Position numbers and translations under genes: made by a program. The notes under the pieces are model-generated. The model searched no databases. It was given only the letters and a program-made list of their open reading frames with translations, and was not told the origin of the DNA. Positions 37,641-51,582 of a stretch of 64,000 nt of DNA are shown in pieces. How positions within the stretch are numbered: the stretch's first letter is position 1; every line of letters begins with the position of its first letter. Origin of the DNA: Archilochus colubris (lineage: Eukaryota > Chordata > Aves > Apodiformes > Trochilidae); contig CM041090.1 of NCBI GenBank assembly GCA_023079485.1, forward strand, positions 13,210,425 to 13,274,424, written 5' to 3'.

Positions 37641-39933
37641 AAGGAATGCTCTACTCAAATTCCCCCATAGAAAAGACTCACAAAGCACAGTATTTCTCCA
37701 TAGGTTAAAAAAATCCCATGGTATTCACAGCTTTTTTCATCTTATCTGCAATTAACTAAAGAATCTTAACACATTCCATTGTTCAGAAAGTTAATTTTTC
37801 TACTAATTTCAGTTCAGACACATTCACAGGTGTGTATGACAGCAAAAGCAAGGACAGAGTATTAGAGATGTATGAAATATTCATATCAGCAGCAAGGCAC
37901 AACTTTATTAATTTACTGATATGCACAGAAAGTATTATAAAAACAATACAAAAGTATCATGTTTGAATTCATAATCTAGTTACGTTTAAGTAATACAGAC
38001 ATGCACTCACATAAACATAGATTCTGATATAGAATCTACATTACGATGCAGAGTTTCAGTGGAGATCTGCACATGACTGATTCTTCCATCATGCCAATTC
38101 CAAAGAATCAGCCTAATTTTGTGGCCTGTTAAAGCCAGGCAAAGGGCAGAGGCTGAGCTGGCTACAGGTCTTAGTGCTATTACATCCCATAGGTCTTGAG
38201 AAAACTAAATAAGTAAAAAAAAACCCAAAACCTACAAGCAAAGGTATTGTTTTTCAGAGCAGCACATGATGATTCTACAAAGAAGACACGAAAAGCATAT
38301 TGGGAAAGTCTCTTCTCTAACAGTGAGAACACAGACTGCGTTTTCTCAACTTATTCCCCTGGACACTTTGCAGAGAAGCATGACTTGAGTGGTAGCTTGA
38401 CATGATTTCTATTTTTCCTAGAATCCTATCCTTTACCTCCTTAACACAAGCCAAAAAACATCTGGAACTTTATGTTGCTTTTGTAACATTTTATGCCAAA
38501 ATGCAGACAGTACTCTTGGATTCTTTTTATTCTTACTTGACACAGTTTAAATGGTGATAAGAAATTAAAGTTTCAAGAAGTCAGGTTTACTGTGGCTGCA
38601 AGAGTAGAGATTTTTCACAGCAGAGCATACTCACATATGTATGTGCAAAATCTCTTACCCTGAGTTTTAAGAAACTTATCAATTTTAAGTGTGACTTTGC
38701 AATATTTTGATGCAATATTTTGCATCACTTTTACATAAAGAAGTAACATGTAATTTGCTTGGGAGTACTAAAGGGATCGAAGATGGAGATTCAAAGCTAA
38801 ATTTATAGCCATTATAGCTTACACTGTCCATTGTCCAGAAGCAAATCCATGAGAATCATTGCTGCTAAGAATCATAATGCATTTCAGTGTAAATCAAGAC
38901 CATTATTCTACCTTCTTCTTATTCCTGGCATCATGAAACCCTCAGCTTGTACTGAGGCTCGATGTGTTAGCTACTGGGCAATTATGTTAAGAAGCAAAAG
39001 CCTGCATTACAAGAAGCCAGATTAAGCTTTCTGACCTCTGATAATGCACATTTCTACATTTCTTTCTAGGATGTTGGATTTTGAAGTAGTGATACAAACT
39101 CTCTACCGTTTTAATGAAGGATTCTTGCCAGTAAGGGCGGGCTTTTAGATCTAGGAAATTGGATTTTCAGCATAAGAAACATCTAAAAGATAACGTCATT
39201 ACATATGAAAAAAAAATTAATTAATGTACCACAAATTAACATGCTGTATGTTACTAATTTTTACTCAGTGAGAGCCTAGTGTGCTTACCAAAGCTTACAA
39301 AGGTCACTACTGAAAGCCAGACATCTCTGGCTTTCAATCAACTCATGGCAATGAAGTTTTAAAAATCCAATCAAAAAATATTTCAATGAGCAGAAAACAA
39401 ATTATTAGTAGAAATGGAAATCAAGCAGTCTAACATTTGACTTAAAAGTCCAACAGACATGATCAAAACTAATGCATTCTGCAGGAGCCCATCAGCTGCA
39501 GGTTTAAGGATATCAGATTGTAGAGTATACTCTACGGAACCATTATCCCACCTAGCAGCCCTACCACATCAGGAGGGCTGAGTGGGAAAAAAAGGGACAT
39601 AACCAGTTGAAAACAGAAAGGAGTCTGATGTCAGCATGATGTGAGGTGCTTCTTTCTCAAAAACATGCACCCTATACACAGAAAGGTTGCCAAAGGTAAC
39701 TGTACATGTGCTTTGTGATCCTCTTGTAGTTTGGGTAATTCTGAGTCCTCAAGCCTCAGGAAGCCCAGCAGTGAAGAAAAGAGTGAACCATTTTATGCTT
39801 TATGGTGCCATACATACACACACGTTCAGCAGTATCTTAGCTGTTTTTTGCACAGAGTCATTGCTATTCACTTGTGCTCCAGTTCAAGGTATGGGTGCAA
39901 GCAGGAAACAAACCTTATTTTTTTTAAGAAGAG

Positions 39934-39947
39934 AAAAAAAAAAAAAA
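39934..39947. repeat. Poly-A tract, 14 bases
   Basis: An A run after AAGAAGAG, with a T-rich stretch just to its left (39918-39925). Low complexity. No element is recognised. Confidence 0.75.
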
Positions 39948-42209
39948 CAACTCCAAAACCAGGGATGATTTTCCATTTCTCTGAGCAGTGACAAAGTGAA
40001 CACTGACACGAATCAACAATCCAAACTTAGGAGGATACTAAATATAGGAAGACTCCAAATACTAAAGTCATATTTTCATTATGAACATGCTTTATTATGT
40101 ACTTGGGCCAGCAACTACAAAACTGATAGAGTCCTGGCATTTGCTGAAAATGCACTTTGGTGAACTACACAAAACCAACTTGCATGCAGATTCACTTGGT
40201 ACTTAGCTATACAAAACAATTTGTCAATGCAATTGATGTGCGTGCACCAGGGTAAGAGAAAACAATGCACAAAAACTTCCTCAGGAAAGCACAAGCCTAA
40301 GTAAGGGAGCAAAACTACTCTAAGAAGACAGCAGTCAATGCTGCTTATAAATCACTGCTTATGCCATGGAAGTTAAGCTGTTCCTAGTTTGCCAGAAGTC
40401 CTACAATCCAGTGGTGCAGAACAAGCAATTAACCAAAATTTTCAACACACCACACAACCAAAAAAAATTATTACCAAATGCATTTTTATTATATAAGAAG
40501 AAAGCAAAAATTGGAACTATATTTTGAAATGTATTTTCACTGTATATAACCCAGACACATTTAATCAGGAGGAGCCTAATGACTCTACCAAATAAGCAAA
40601 TGAACTTTGGCCAATATATCTCTTACATTGTAGCACTGGTAATTAAGATAACACAATTAAGAAATTAAATGTTCACTTAATTTTTTTTTTAAACAAATCC
40701 TTGTTAAAAGCATAACAAACTAAATATCCTCCCACAGGTAAAATCACTCAGCTAAGAAAACCTGAAATATGCTTTAACGTGCTATCCATGGTCTGTGTGT
40801 TAAAAGCTAAAGGATACACATCTACACACACAAAATAAAGCTATCACTGCAGTGTACACTGCAGAATATTTTCACAGCTATTCTTCCTTATCCTTGGAAA
40901 CATACACTATTTTTAAAACAGGAACTTCCCGAAATTTTATAACATTTTGGATTTTTTTGAAATGAAAAGTCCATTTTATTGCTTTTTAATTAAATCCATT
41001 TTCCTGAGAGGTCTTTAAAGGCTCTACAAACTACCTTGCGTTTTATTATTGCTGACAGTTATCTAAACCACGCTTGAATGCCTTCTTTATCCTTTAGTGA
41101 ACAATTGAAAGATCATATGCTAAAAAGTCTTCTGCTTTCTCTTCTAGCCCTATAATTAAGGCATTTTAATACATTCTTCATAGTCATTAAGAGAGCACAA
41201 TGTTAAAAATTAATGAAATGAGACAATTTTGAGTTTATCAACCATAAATACATACAACATAAATTTGTCTCAATTGTACATATGAAAAAAATCCTTCTTG
41301 AAACCACATGATGAGATTACCAAATTGTCAAGATTTTGCTTTTGCTGTCTAACGGTATTTAAATGATATATGGTAGCCTGACAATACTACAGTGTTGTTA
41401 CATACCCTACAAGGGAGGCAAACATCTCTGTCAAACATTGAAATTCCAATAGTTTTGGTATGTTTTTGTTTAGCTTATATATATATACATATTCCTACAA
41501 AAATCTGGTATTGCTGGATGATGCCGAAATGGAGGAGGAACAGGAAGAGCAGAAGCAAGACAAAGACATATGAAGAGAAAAATGATCATAACTCAATTGT
41601 AAAAGAACCTGATACATAATGTAAAATACCACTATAATAACACCGACCCACAGCACTATTTTCATAATGCTTATAATAGAAAAAACTTAGATTTTCTTAA
41701 TTTGGATTTCTTTCTAATAAACAGAGCTAACTATATTAATGTATCGTGCATTTTTGCAGTAGACATGTTAATAAGTAGGGGTTTTTTACACTGTGAAAGA
41801 AATTAAATGTTTCTGAGTACATTATTGTAATTTCTATATAGACTAATTAAATACAGGGTGGAACTGTACTATAGCCACATTATTACTATTTCCAAAAGGT
41901 GTTACTGATGAGAAAATTATAACAGCTTATCTTTTAAATTTAAAATTTTTGAGATACAAAGTCTTTATGCTTTCTCAACCAAATGTTGAAAAGACAGAGT
42001 CCAACGTATCACAAGTAGGTTACAGATTATTTTTTTCTTACGATATTCAGACACACATAAGTTGCTCTCCAGAAGATTTTTTAGGGCTGTCAGACTGTTA
42101 TATTATAAACAACCTTATTAGTCCTTTATAATTACAATAGGTACCTCTGGACAAGATCGAGCAGACATGACAAATGCTTCTGACTTCTTTTTAAATCGAA
42201 CCTGGAAGG

Positions 42210-42261
42210 TCATCGCTGAACAAACAGAATGCTCTGCAACTGGGGCCATAAATTGTGAAAG
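42210..42261 (-). other. Candidate alternative terminal exon in the giant CDIN1 intron
   Basis: On the minus strand a strong pyrimidine tract and acceptor (tgcctttttgttag) end at 42262. If spliced to exon E, the carried AG plus C makes serine, followed by FHNLWPQLQSILFVQR and a TGA at 42212-42210. That would replace the normal C-terminus with a 17-residue tail. A different frame starting at the ATG about 12 bp into the same exon reads MAPVAEHSVCSAMTF onward for 43 codons. A possible donor, GTACCT, lies near 42152. The stretch keeps three CpGs in AT-rich surroundings. I recognise neither peptide. It could equally be a conserved regulatory element or chance, and no polyadenylation signal is evident just downstream. 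Confidence 0.2.
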
Positions 42262-45200
42262 CTAACAAAAAGGCAAGTTTTTTTTTTTTAATATTAAAAA
42301 TTAAAAATATTCTGCTGTGGCTTTTCTGTATAAAATTAAGAAATAACAGGATGAAAGAGTTTTAAAAAGTAGTGAAAGAAAAAGAGATACTTGCAAACTT
42401 CAGTTTTGCACTTTTTCCTTCCAGCAACTGAACCTGTGTTTTAATATTTATGCAATGTCTTTAAAGTATTGCTTTATTTTGCAAAATTGTAAATATAATT
42501 CCTGAATGAGGTTTTAGCCATGACTGTATTTATTTTTTGTCAGCATTATGATGAAACTGTGGACAGCTAGGAAAAAACCAAAACAAAACAGTCTCAAAAT
42601 CTACAGGACTTGCTTGCTGTCACCATCAAATCCAACCAGCGAAAGCCTGAATGCACTACCATGCATTTTTCCTAACTTTTATCATTAAACAGTACTAGTA
42701 GTTTTGGGTTACATTTAATTTGTATGGAGATAAACAGTAGCTTAAGTGACTGGAACTGGAAACCAATTGATGGATCTCACTTTTAAATCTCATATTTTGG
42801 TGTGAAGAGGAAATGTAAGGAATAAATTAAAAAGCTGCAAACTCTTGATGAAAATTAGTGGTATAAAACAAAAGTAAATTAAACCTTCAGTTTCTTTCCT
42901 TATAGTTAAGCTAAATGAAATTGTAAATCAACAGAAGATTTGAATCGCACTCAAATCAACAGCTTTACTTAATAAAAGTTCTAAAAGAGCTTTAAGGTCT
43001 TCATTTGAAACAAATATGAAGTAAATACAAAATATGAATGACTTAAAAAAGAACCATATGAGAAGCAAAACAGTAAAATCACCAAAATTCAAGCAAAGGA
43101 AATTTGAACTGAAATGTATGATGGGCAATTAAGTACCTATTTTGACAATTCTAAGTGGTCAAGTTTTTAAAGTATGACACAGAAACCTTAACCTATCTAT
43201 ATATGAGTGATAAATGAGGCATTTTGTGTCATTACATTCCCATAAATCACTTTCTTTAACTGCTGATGGCTTTTATCAGGTCTAACCTTTTCAAGCTTCT
43301 ATCAGAGTGCTAACATTTTCAACTTTGACACATACGCAGTTTACAAATTCTGCAGCTGATTAACTCTGGACAGAAGCTCACTGCCATCATTGTCTTCTTC
43401 ATGTTGGGTTACAGCTTCAGTGTCTCAAAAACTCACATGCATCCTTCAAAAGCCAGAAAATCTCACTTAATATACTGTGTTGTGTTGCCAAAGATGCAAT
43501 ATAGTTCTCCTTTTTAAATAAACAAATGAGAATATATTTTTCAAATTACTCTTCTACAGAGAGTCTGAAACATGTATACTTTTCACTATTTTAAAATCTA
43601 GAAAATGGTACATTTCACATTAGGAGATACAGACAGTGGGCTCAATTTTGCATGGTTTTATAATTTAAACCAGTTTGGAAAGATCATACCAACTTGGTTA
43701 TATGAAAAGTGTTGTGGTCGACATCTGTGAGGAAGATACAATAAAAGGCTGAAAAACCCCCTAAATACTGTGGTGTATTATAGACAGGATATCACAAAAT
43801 ATTGCAATTATAAGCTGATCATGATCATGGGCTCTCCAATCATTTTGTGGGATGCCTCATTAAATTCTCTGAACTATTTTGGAAATTTCAAAAATTATAA
43901 ATGGGAGTATCCTGAAACCGTGAATTTCAAAGATTCTATTTCAGCATTACAACAATTGGAACATGAAATAAATTTAACTATAGTAGACATGGAACACAAC
44001 AAATATGAGAGCAGAAAAGAAATACATGAAATAATATTTTATCATGCATAAAGGAACCCAAAGACATGCAGGAAGTCTCTCATTCTGAAGGAAATAAAAT
44101 TAAGTTACATATTCACATGACACACTCAATTTTTGCTATAAAGAGCTGATAAAATAATTGGTAAAAATCCATCTAGCTTTCTGTCTTCCAAAAAATTTTG
44201 ATTTTCTGTACTATACCAACAATGAGAAGCTAGCAATAGACTAGTTGCTTATGCCTTAGCAAGATCAAGTAAGAATGGTAGGAAATCTTTAGTCTAAGCA
44301 CTTGCACTTCCACTATTTTTTTAATTTAAAAATGTGCAGAACATAATTTAATTCAGATGTATTGAAACAAGCAGTAAAACATTCACAGAAATGCATTTAC
44401 AAGATGTAATTGATGCAGACACTGAAACAAAGCTGAAATTTAAAGAGATACTGTCTTTAATAATATTAGTCAGACTGGAAATTTTTGTGTTGCTTATGTG
44501 ACCACTGAAAGCCTGGTACTTCAGATGGTATTAGTTTTGATAAGACCTAACCAGCCATCAGACCTAAATAATGAAACCTGAAGAGACAGGCCTGGACCAT
44601 GCAAATACGAGTGTCCGCAGAGGCTCTCCTGCAGCTGACTGTCTCTTGTTGATAAACAACAAATCTCAGAAAAACAGGGGATGAAGGACAAATATATCAG
44701 CACCACAGCTAAACCAGCCTTTTAATTTCAATATTTAAGGCATAGCTGTGTACAATTAAAAAATTCTATATATTTCACACTTAGAAAAGCCGTGCAGTTA
44801 CACTTTGACAGTTCAGATGTAAATCTTGGAATGTCTGTAAATACTCATGACAAAGGCATATTTATAATTTCAAACAAGAAGAAAGATTTTATGATCTACA
44901 GAAACATATGCATCTGAACATAAACTGGTGACACTGAGGGGGGAAAAAATATTTGAATTAAAAACATTTCAATGCAAAAATATTTTTAGTATTGTTAAAA
45001 TAAATTTACCTGACCCTTGGAGCAGAAATGCAAAATAAAAAAATTTACTATGTCTTCTTGTAGTGTTTAAAAAAAAATACACTGACACCCACAATCATTT
45101 TGCTTTGCTACTCTGAAGCCCTATTAAGATACATGTAATGATGTGCTTAATGCAACTTATCCAAACATCCTGAGTGGCTTCTTTAATGCAAGATTAGAGT

Positions 45201-48200
45201 CCTGGGAAAGCAAATTCTTGTGCTCTGGAAACACGAATACATATTTTGCAATCTCCCAGGATAAACAAAATGTGGGTAGTTTCAATATATACTTTATAGT
45301 CTCATCTTTAATCAAGAAAGGCTGCTCTAACAGTGGCTGAACAGTAAGCTGGGACTCCACTGTGAAGCTATTTCTTTTTGCCTAAGCCACGAGGAGTTTG
45401 TGCAACCCTGTGTAAATGTGACTGGTGTCCAGTAACTGGCCAGGGACTACTGAATCTACTAATTTTATACCCCAAATTTCTCTTAAGCTTGAGCAGTGTC
45501 TCATGTTTTTACATGCTTTATTTACTGTAAGTTCTATCTGTAATCAGGTATTGACATTATTTACTTTTTTCCTATAACAGTACAAATGGGTTTATATTCT
45601 ACATATATCAGTTTATCATTTAATATACTAAGGGCTGTTTAAGACACAACTAAATTCCTCCACCTCTTGGACCTTTTTTGAAAAATTTACTGGATGCTCA
45701 ATATATATAATATTCAATAGCATGTGAGAATAATTTTTATGCAACTCTGATAGTTAGAAAGATAGATAACTCAATTATTAGATCATCTATCAAAATATTC
45801 AGATGTATAAGAGGCTACTAAAAAGATTGATGACTGAGAAAGTCCACTGATTCTCTAGCCATCATATTCACACATTTGGCTAGACAACATTTTTCGCTGC
45901 CTTCACAAGCAAGCTTCATTACCCATCACTCCACTGAAAAGAGTTTATTATGAGGCTGCCATCTTGGCAAGACTATTATTTAGATGATAAATGTTGGGGG
46001 GAAAAGTGTGTCTAGATTTTTTTTTTTAAATATGAGCTTTTTGACAGATAAAACAAACAGCATCTACATTTCTAATTAACTTAAATTTGGCATATACAAA
46101 TACAGGTCAGTAAAGCTATGATATGCTACTAGATTATCTTCTGTTTGAATCTTGCCCTTAATTTGTAAAATGTAAATTAACTAATTAGAAGAAAAGCAGC
46201 ATTATTTGTGACAAAATGCTTCTTCTATGTCTTTGCTTTGTGACATTTATGATCAACCGTATTCCCTTATTCTAACTTCCAATACATGTATAATTATGCT
46301 CATATTAATTTATTGAGTTATTTGTATTTTAAACCAAATGAAAAATTCAGTTTTCTGAAAGCAAAGAAGCTCAACACACTGCAACATGCAGCTAAATTAT
46401 ACACTTGCCTGCTTTACTTCATTGGCAATATGCTGTTTACATGCATATGTTGCATGAATATAGGTATGAAGGTAGTACATTCAGTGTTCCATTGCCTGAC
46501 TTAAAGGAAAATCTCTACTGGTAGTCTTAAATTTTCCTCCAAATCTCTGTATCCTTCCTGTGCACGATGCGTGGTAATACTAATATACTTCTGCTTTGTT
46601 TGTTAGTAATAAGAGTTAAATTTTGCTTTATATCCCTACTTCCCTCCTCAATTACCATTTGAAATGGATTAGACTAACAAATATAGAATTACATTAAGGA
46701 AGGGGTGGTTGGACATGTGTGTTTCTGACCTTGTGAAACGAAAAATATATGATATCATAGTTTACAGGAAGACTCTCTGCTTTGCTTTGGTTTTAACTAT
46801 TACTAGGTAGATAAAGACTCAACACTAAGAAATACATTGAAAATGTCAGGTGTAAATGTCAATTAAAAATTACAAGGAATTCTGAAAGGTAAGGTCTGTG
46901 GGGGGTTGACATTCTTTGACATAGTAGAGTGTCTGCAACCAGGCCTTTGGCAAGCATAGCAGGATCTATGCTGTCAGCTCTTATTGCACATAAACTCAGA
47001 TGCTTGCCTAATCTGAATGAGAAATACCAGGAAAATTGGAGGTGAAGACTTGCAGTAATGTGGATGGAAACGGAAAATGCACGAGCTACACTACAGGAGT
47101 CCCTGTGACATAGTAATATTTAAGAGAGTAGAAAAAATAAAAGGAAAAAAAATAACATGTCTACGTGGTGCTTAATTTAGTGCCTTAAAAGTTAAGAATA
47201 TAAAAATTTAGCAGTAAACGAAACTTAAGTAAGAGAATTAAATTATAAAAATATCCTATATATAAATTATCTTAGGAGAACAATGCATGAAAATATATAC
47301 TTACTAGCCAATTATTCAAAGGTAAATGCTAGTATTAGTATGGTACAGTCTGTTCTTTATTTGCTTAGACAAAAACTAGTTTTGCTAGAAAGTAAAGGAA
47401 TCTAAATGCTCAGTCAAACAATTAACATCATAGCAATGCTAGGCATGAGTTGTAGTCTCAATGGAAAATACTTTCATGCTCTTGTATTAAAGAGGAAATG
47501 ACTAGTAAAATCTAAAAAACCCCAAACTTTTGAGTCAAGGTAAAAAAAAATTTTTTTTCATAAATTACATTATTTGTATATGGTTCATGTGTCATTGAAT
47601 AAAGATAACAACAGTTCATGTCAAATGCAGTTAAAAATAAACTAAATATATCTAGAATGTGAAGTGCAGAGAAGTGGTTATACATATATTAGTGCATGTG
47701 AGTGTACACATAGTTTCATCTTGCAGGAAAACACGGAATTTTAGCATCTTCACAGAGTAAACTACTGAATCAGCAAACTAGTAGAAAACACTGCTTTTGA
47801 TTCTACTCTTGTCTAAAACCAGACATAGCTCACTCAGTGCTACTAAGGTTACAAAGTTGGTATGGCAAATTTTAAGAACTGAATTCTTCATGAAGAAATT
47901 TATCTATACACAGTCCTAAGCTGCAAAATCATCATAAACTCTCTTCTATCTATATCCATTTTTAAGATTAATTTACTTATATCAAGTGGAGATGGGAGGG
48001 AGACAAAAAGGAGCAGGGTAAAACCCAGCATGTGTGAAAATCTACAAGCAGTAGATAGCTAAACAAACCCTAAGTCCCTTAGTGTTGCAGTAAGGTCAAA
48101 ACCTTTCAGCATTGTACCAGTGTGTCAAAATATGTCAACAAACCATCATACTGCAAGAAGAAGAATGACCTTTCAGCTCTTTATGTTTGGGCTGCCAATG

Positions 48201-51200
48201 AAGCTTTGGATACTGGGTATGCATGAACAGTTTTCCTAGCCACTTGACAAATGCAACTCCCAAGGTTTCCTCCAAGTCAAGCTGTTATACCACTGGCTTT
48301 CAATTTACCAGTACAAATTTTTAACTATTTGCAATTGGAAAAAAACTGATCTTGTTATAGAACAGACATCCATAAACCCTCAGCATACATCCCTCTTCCC
48401 CTATCACCTACAATCAGACAACAATTATTAAACAGTCTTCACAGTATCATGTGAAACCATTATCAACAGCTGAAGAGAAAAAAAAGTCTGTTTCAGTCTT
48501 TGTTCACATATGATTGATCCTTGTAGCCCACTGCAAAGGAATTTGAACAGAACATCCTTGTCAAAAAACCCTGAGAACACATCAGCTGTGTTTGTGACTG
48601 AAACACAATCCTTTACATTTTTTCTATCTGCATTTATCTGAAACACCTACAGGACTCTAAGAAAATTTTACTATGACTGTTAGTTTTAAACTGAAGTGTA
48701 AAGATCAGACATAATGTGTTAATTAACAACACAATCATGAATGTAGGCTTCCAAAAAGTGTGGTTACTATCTTAAAATTACTTATAGGAAACTTTCATTT
48801 ATTCTTTTCAAAAAAGCAGAAGCACAGGACATTTAGAATGCAAACAAATGGGAGAAGAAATTTAGTACAGGGATGTCTTACCATTCTCATTCAAAGAGAA
48901 GATGAAATGCTTCTCTTTCACTATGTGAAATTACCTTTAGTTTAATATCAGTGTCAAAGATGACATTTTCCTACTGTCTTCTTTAAATACAGTGAAGTTT
49001 CCTTAGCTATTAACACCATCAAGCTTTCTCTTGAGACTCTTTAGAAATTACATTCCAGAATGTACATATACCTTAGCCAGGCCTGCAGAAGACAGAAAAT
49101 GTAAATTGCTGGATTGGAGTGTATATCTCCTTATAGCAAATCACTGACAGTGCACCCCCTAATTACTATTTAAACCATGTGTTGTTGATCTCTATGTGCC
49201 TCTTAGAAAAAAGCAGTCATGCCTCTCAGTTCTGACTGTTTAACAGTCTTTTACAGCCAGGACTCCAATTTTTAATTTAAGTTAGAAAAAAATTATAAAA
49301 TTAGACACTAGAGAAAAACAAAAGAAACAGCAGCATTCAGTTAAACACCAAAATATTTTAAAACATGTTCTCAGACCATGCTTTAAAATATAATCTGTGT
49401 TACCTCCTGTTCATGTTCTCCAAATCACTTCTCACAACACAAACTATTCAACAATTTTTATCCTTATGGTTCTAAGAAATATACCAATGTAGGACAGCAA
49501 AGAAGGGAAGGTATGGTACTGATTACACGTGCACAAAGCAACTCTGTTTTGCATATGCAGTTGTCATGTTTGCCTGGTGGCAGTGAAAACTATAGGCTGC
49601 TCAGTGGATTCCACCATTTTGAAGGAAGAAACATATTGAAAAAAGGAATTATGTAAGTACATGAATAATTTTATACTAAGTTTGTTCAGTATATAAAACC
49701 ACTTTTTTTTTTTTTCTAAAAAAAAGCACTCTGCAGATTCAGTCTGGGAATATCCAAAACCAAACTTGTCTTTTCCTTTTTCTTTATTATCAAAAATTCT
49801 CAATATCTAAACAGCATTCTAAATTACAACTGTGAAAAACCACTGACAAGGTACACTTTGTACATTTTTAATGTGAAGCTTAATTTGAAGATGAGGCTGC
49901 AGTGCAGCACTGCAACTGAAAATTGCTTAACAATACCATTGATGTATGAGCCATAAAAAGCCTTGCTAAGCTGTCCCTGCAGAACTCGGAGTAATAAAAA
50001 GGTGTTCTTTTGCACTGAGGTGAACAGACATGGTTGACTGCATCTAGGGAGCTGTTCTGTTAAATGAGAAAGTGCCATTTCTTTCCTGTCACTACAGACC
50101 AATTTAAGACACTCACAGATTTAGTTAGCACAGAGTAGAGGGTTTAATGAAATACACACATAACAGCAAACAATCCACAGCTATGTTCAAAGCTTTCAGT
50201 CAGATTGTGTGCAGAATTAAACTTACATCTGTGACAGACATGGGAAAAAACCTAGAAACTTTTTCAGTCTCACTTCTGCTTTTCAGAGAAACAAACAGAC
50301 AAAAACATGAATGGAAAAGATCTAAAGCCTCTTACCTTCATTTCTTGCAAAATATCTAGACATGTATTTCTACCCACATCTAAGAGGCAATGTTACGGGT
50401 TTTCTCTCCAATTTATATTCACCTTCAAGCTCAAATCAACAGACTATGTTTTCAAAACCCTAAACTATTAGCTGAGTATCATGATCTCTCTATTGTGAAC
50501 TGATACTTCTATAGATGATTCCTCCTTCAAGAGGCAAGGAGACACACAGGTGTGGTGGATGGACTGGGAAGTTGTCTCTCACTTGAGTGGCCCCTCCATA
50601 AGCTGATTAAATGATTCAAAATTGATTCACAGTTTGAGCAGCAACACCTGAGAATTTTCATATCAGTAGTTTCAGAGAACAATGACAGTTATCTGCCTAA
50701 CTTACATGCAGCCTAATCTATCAACAAGTGTTCCTTAACCCAACTGTCATTACATTAGAATAAGCTGCAGTACCTCAGAACTGTGGTGGTGTTTATTTTG
50801 GCCAAGCAGTATCAAAATCACAACTAAGAGGATTTGTTTTTAAAAAAAAAAACCCACAGAAATCTTCCTGATTTCCATAGTCAGCCTATCACCAAATTCT
50901 GGATTTAGGGAGTGACAGATCTCAATAAGATTTCTAGTTTTCTTTATATGAATGTAAACTCACTATATTTAAGAATCAATAATTTTTGTAGTAATTTTCA
51001 ATATAAACAGCAATAACAATATTTGACAAAATCACAAAACTACTTCCAACATAGTCTCACTGACTGGGATATTAATTCAGTCTAGCTGCTTTGACATTAA
51101 AGGTACTTGACTAACTGCTCATTGAGAGATGTTATTTGACTTTCAAAGTTGCAATATTAGTTAGTACATGATAAAATCATATTTAACACCTTGGAGTCCT

Positions 51201-51282
51201 TACAAAATGTTACAGCAAAATCCACCTTTAAAGTCAGGTACAAAAAAAATTGATATATAACTTCTATACCAAAGTAACTGAA

Positions 51283-51345
51283 CGTCCTGGTTTGGGCCAG
51301 AACAGAGCTAATTTTCTGTCTTGTAAACTGTGACATTATTCTGTC
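51283..51345 (+). mobile_element. Possible endogenous retrovirus LTR fragment
   Basis: CGTCCTGGTTTGGGCCAGAA followed by CAGAGCTAATTTTCTGTCTT resembles the beginning of a common avian ERVL-type LTR, which usually starts TGTCCTGGTTT and continues with GAGTTAATTTTC. Only about 60 bp is recognisable. No internal retroviral coding sequence or partner LTR was found. The fragment lies 240 bp into the giant intron, just downstream of CDIN1 exon E. Confidence 0.45.
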
Positions 51346-51582
51346 ACCAAGCATCACTATAAAATTGCCATATATATCTGCTGCATATTAACATGTATGT
51401 GTATTTTTCAGAAATGTCAGCATTGTAACTTGACATACTAATTAATGACATTCAAAATGCCAGATTATTAACATGTATTTTGTTCACATGGCTTAATACA
51501 AAAATCACAAGTACTTTTTTCCAGTAACTTCTTTTAAAATCCCATTCCTATTTGTCTGTAAGAAAATCTAACAGAAATGTAC

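Larger units (their letters stand above)
36946..51282. other. Giant CDIN1 intron, right part: no firm gene
   Basis: AT-rich non-coding sequence without CR1 hallmarks for over 14 kb, a noticeably repeat-poor stretch. A plus-strand frame at 43770-44051 (93 codons, GTG start) has protein-like composition but no motif I know. GC-richer patches lie at 44540-44690 and 46900-47110 without identity. The candidate alternative exon and element 6 are listed separately. Confidence 0.6.

Noticed and set aside
41476..41490. A short (TA)n run as a possible structured or replication-related site.
   Set aside because: Only about seven units, which is ordinary in AT-rich intron sequence.
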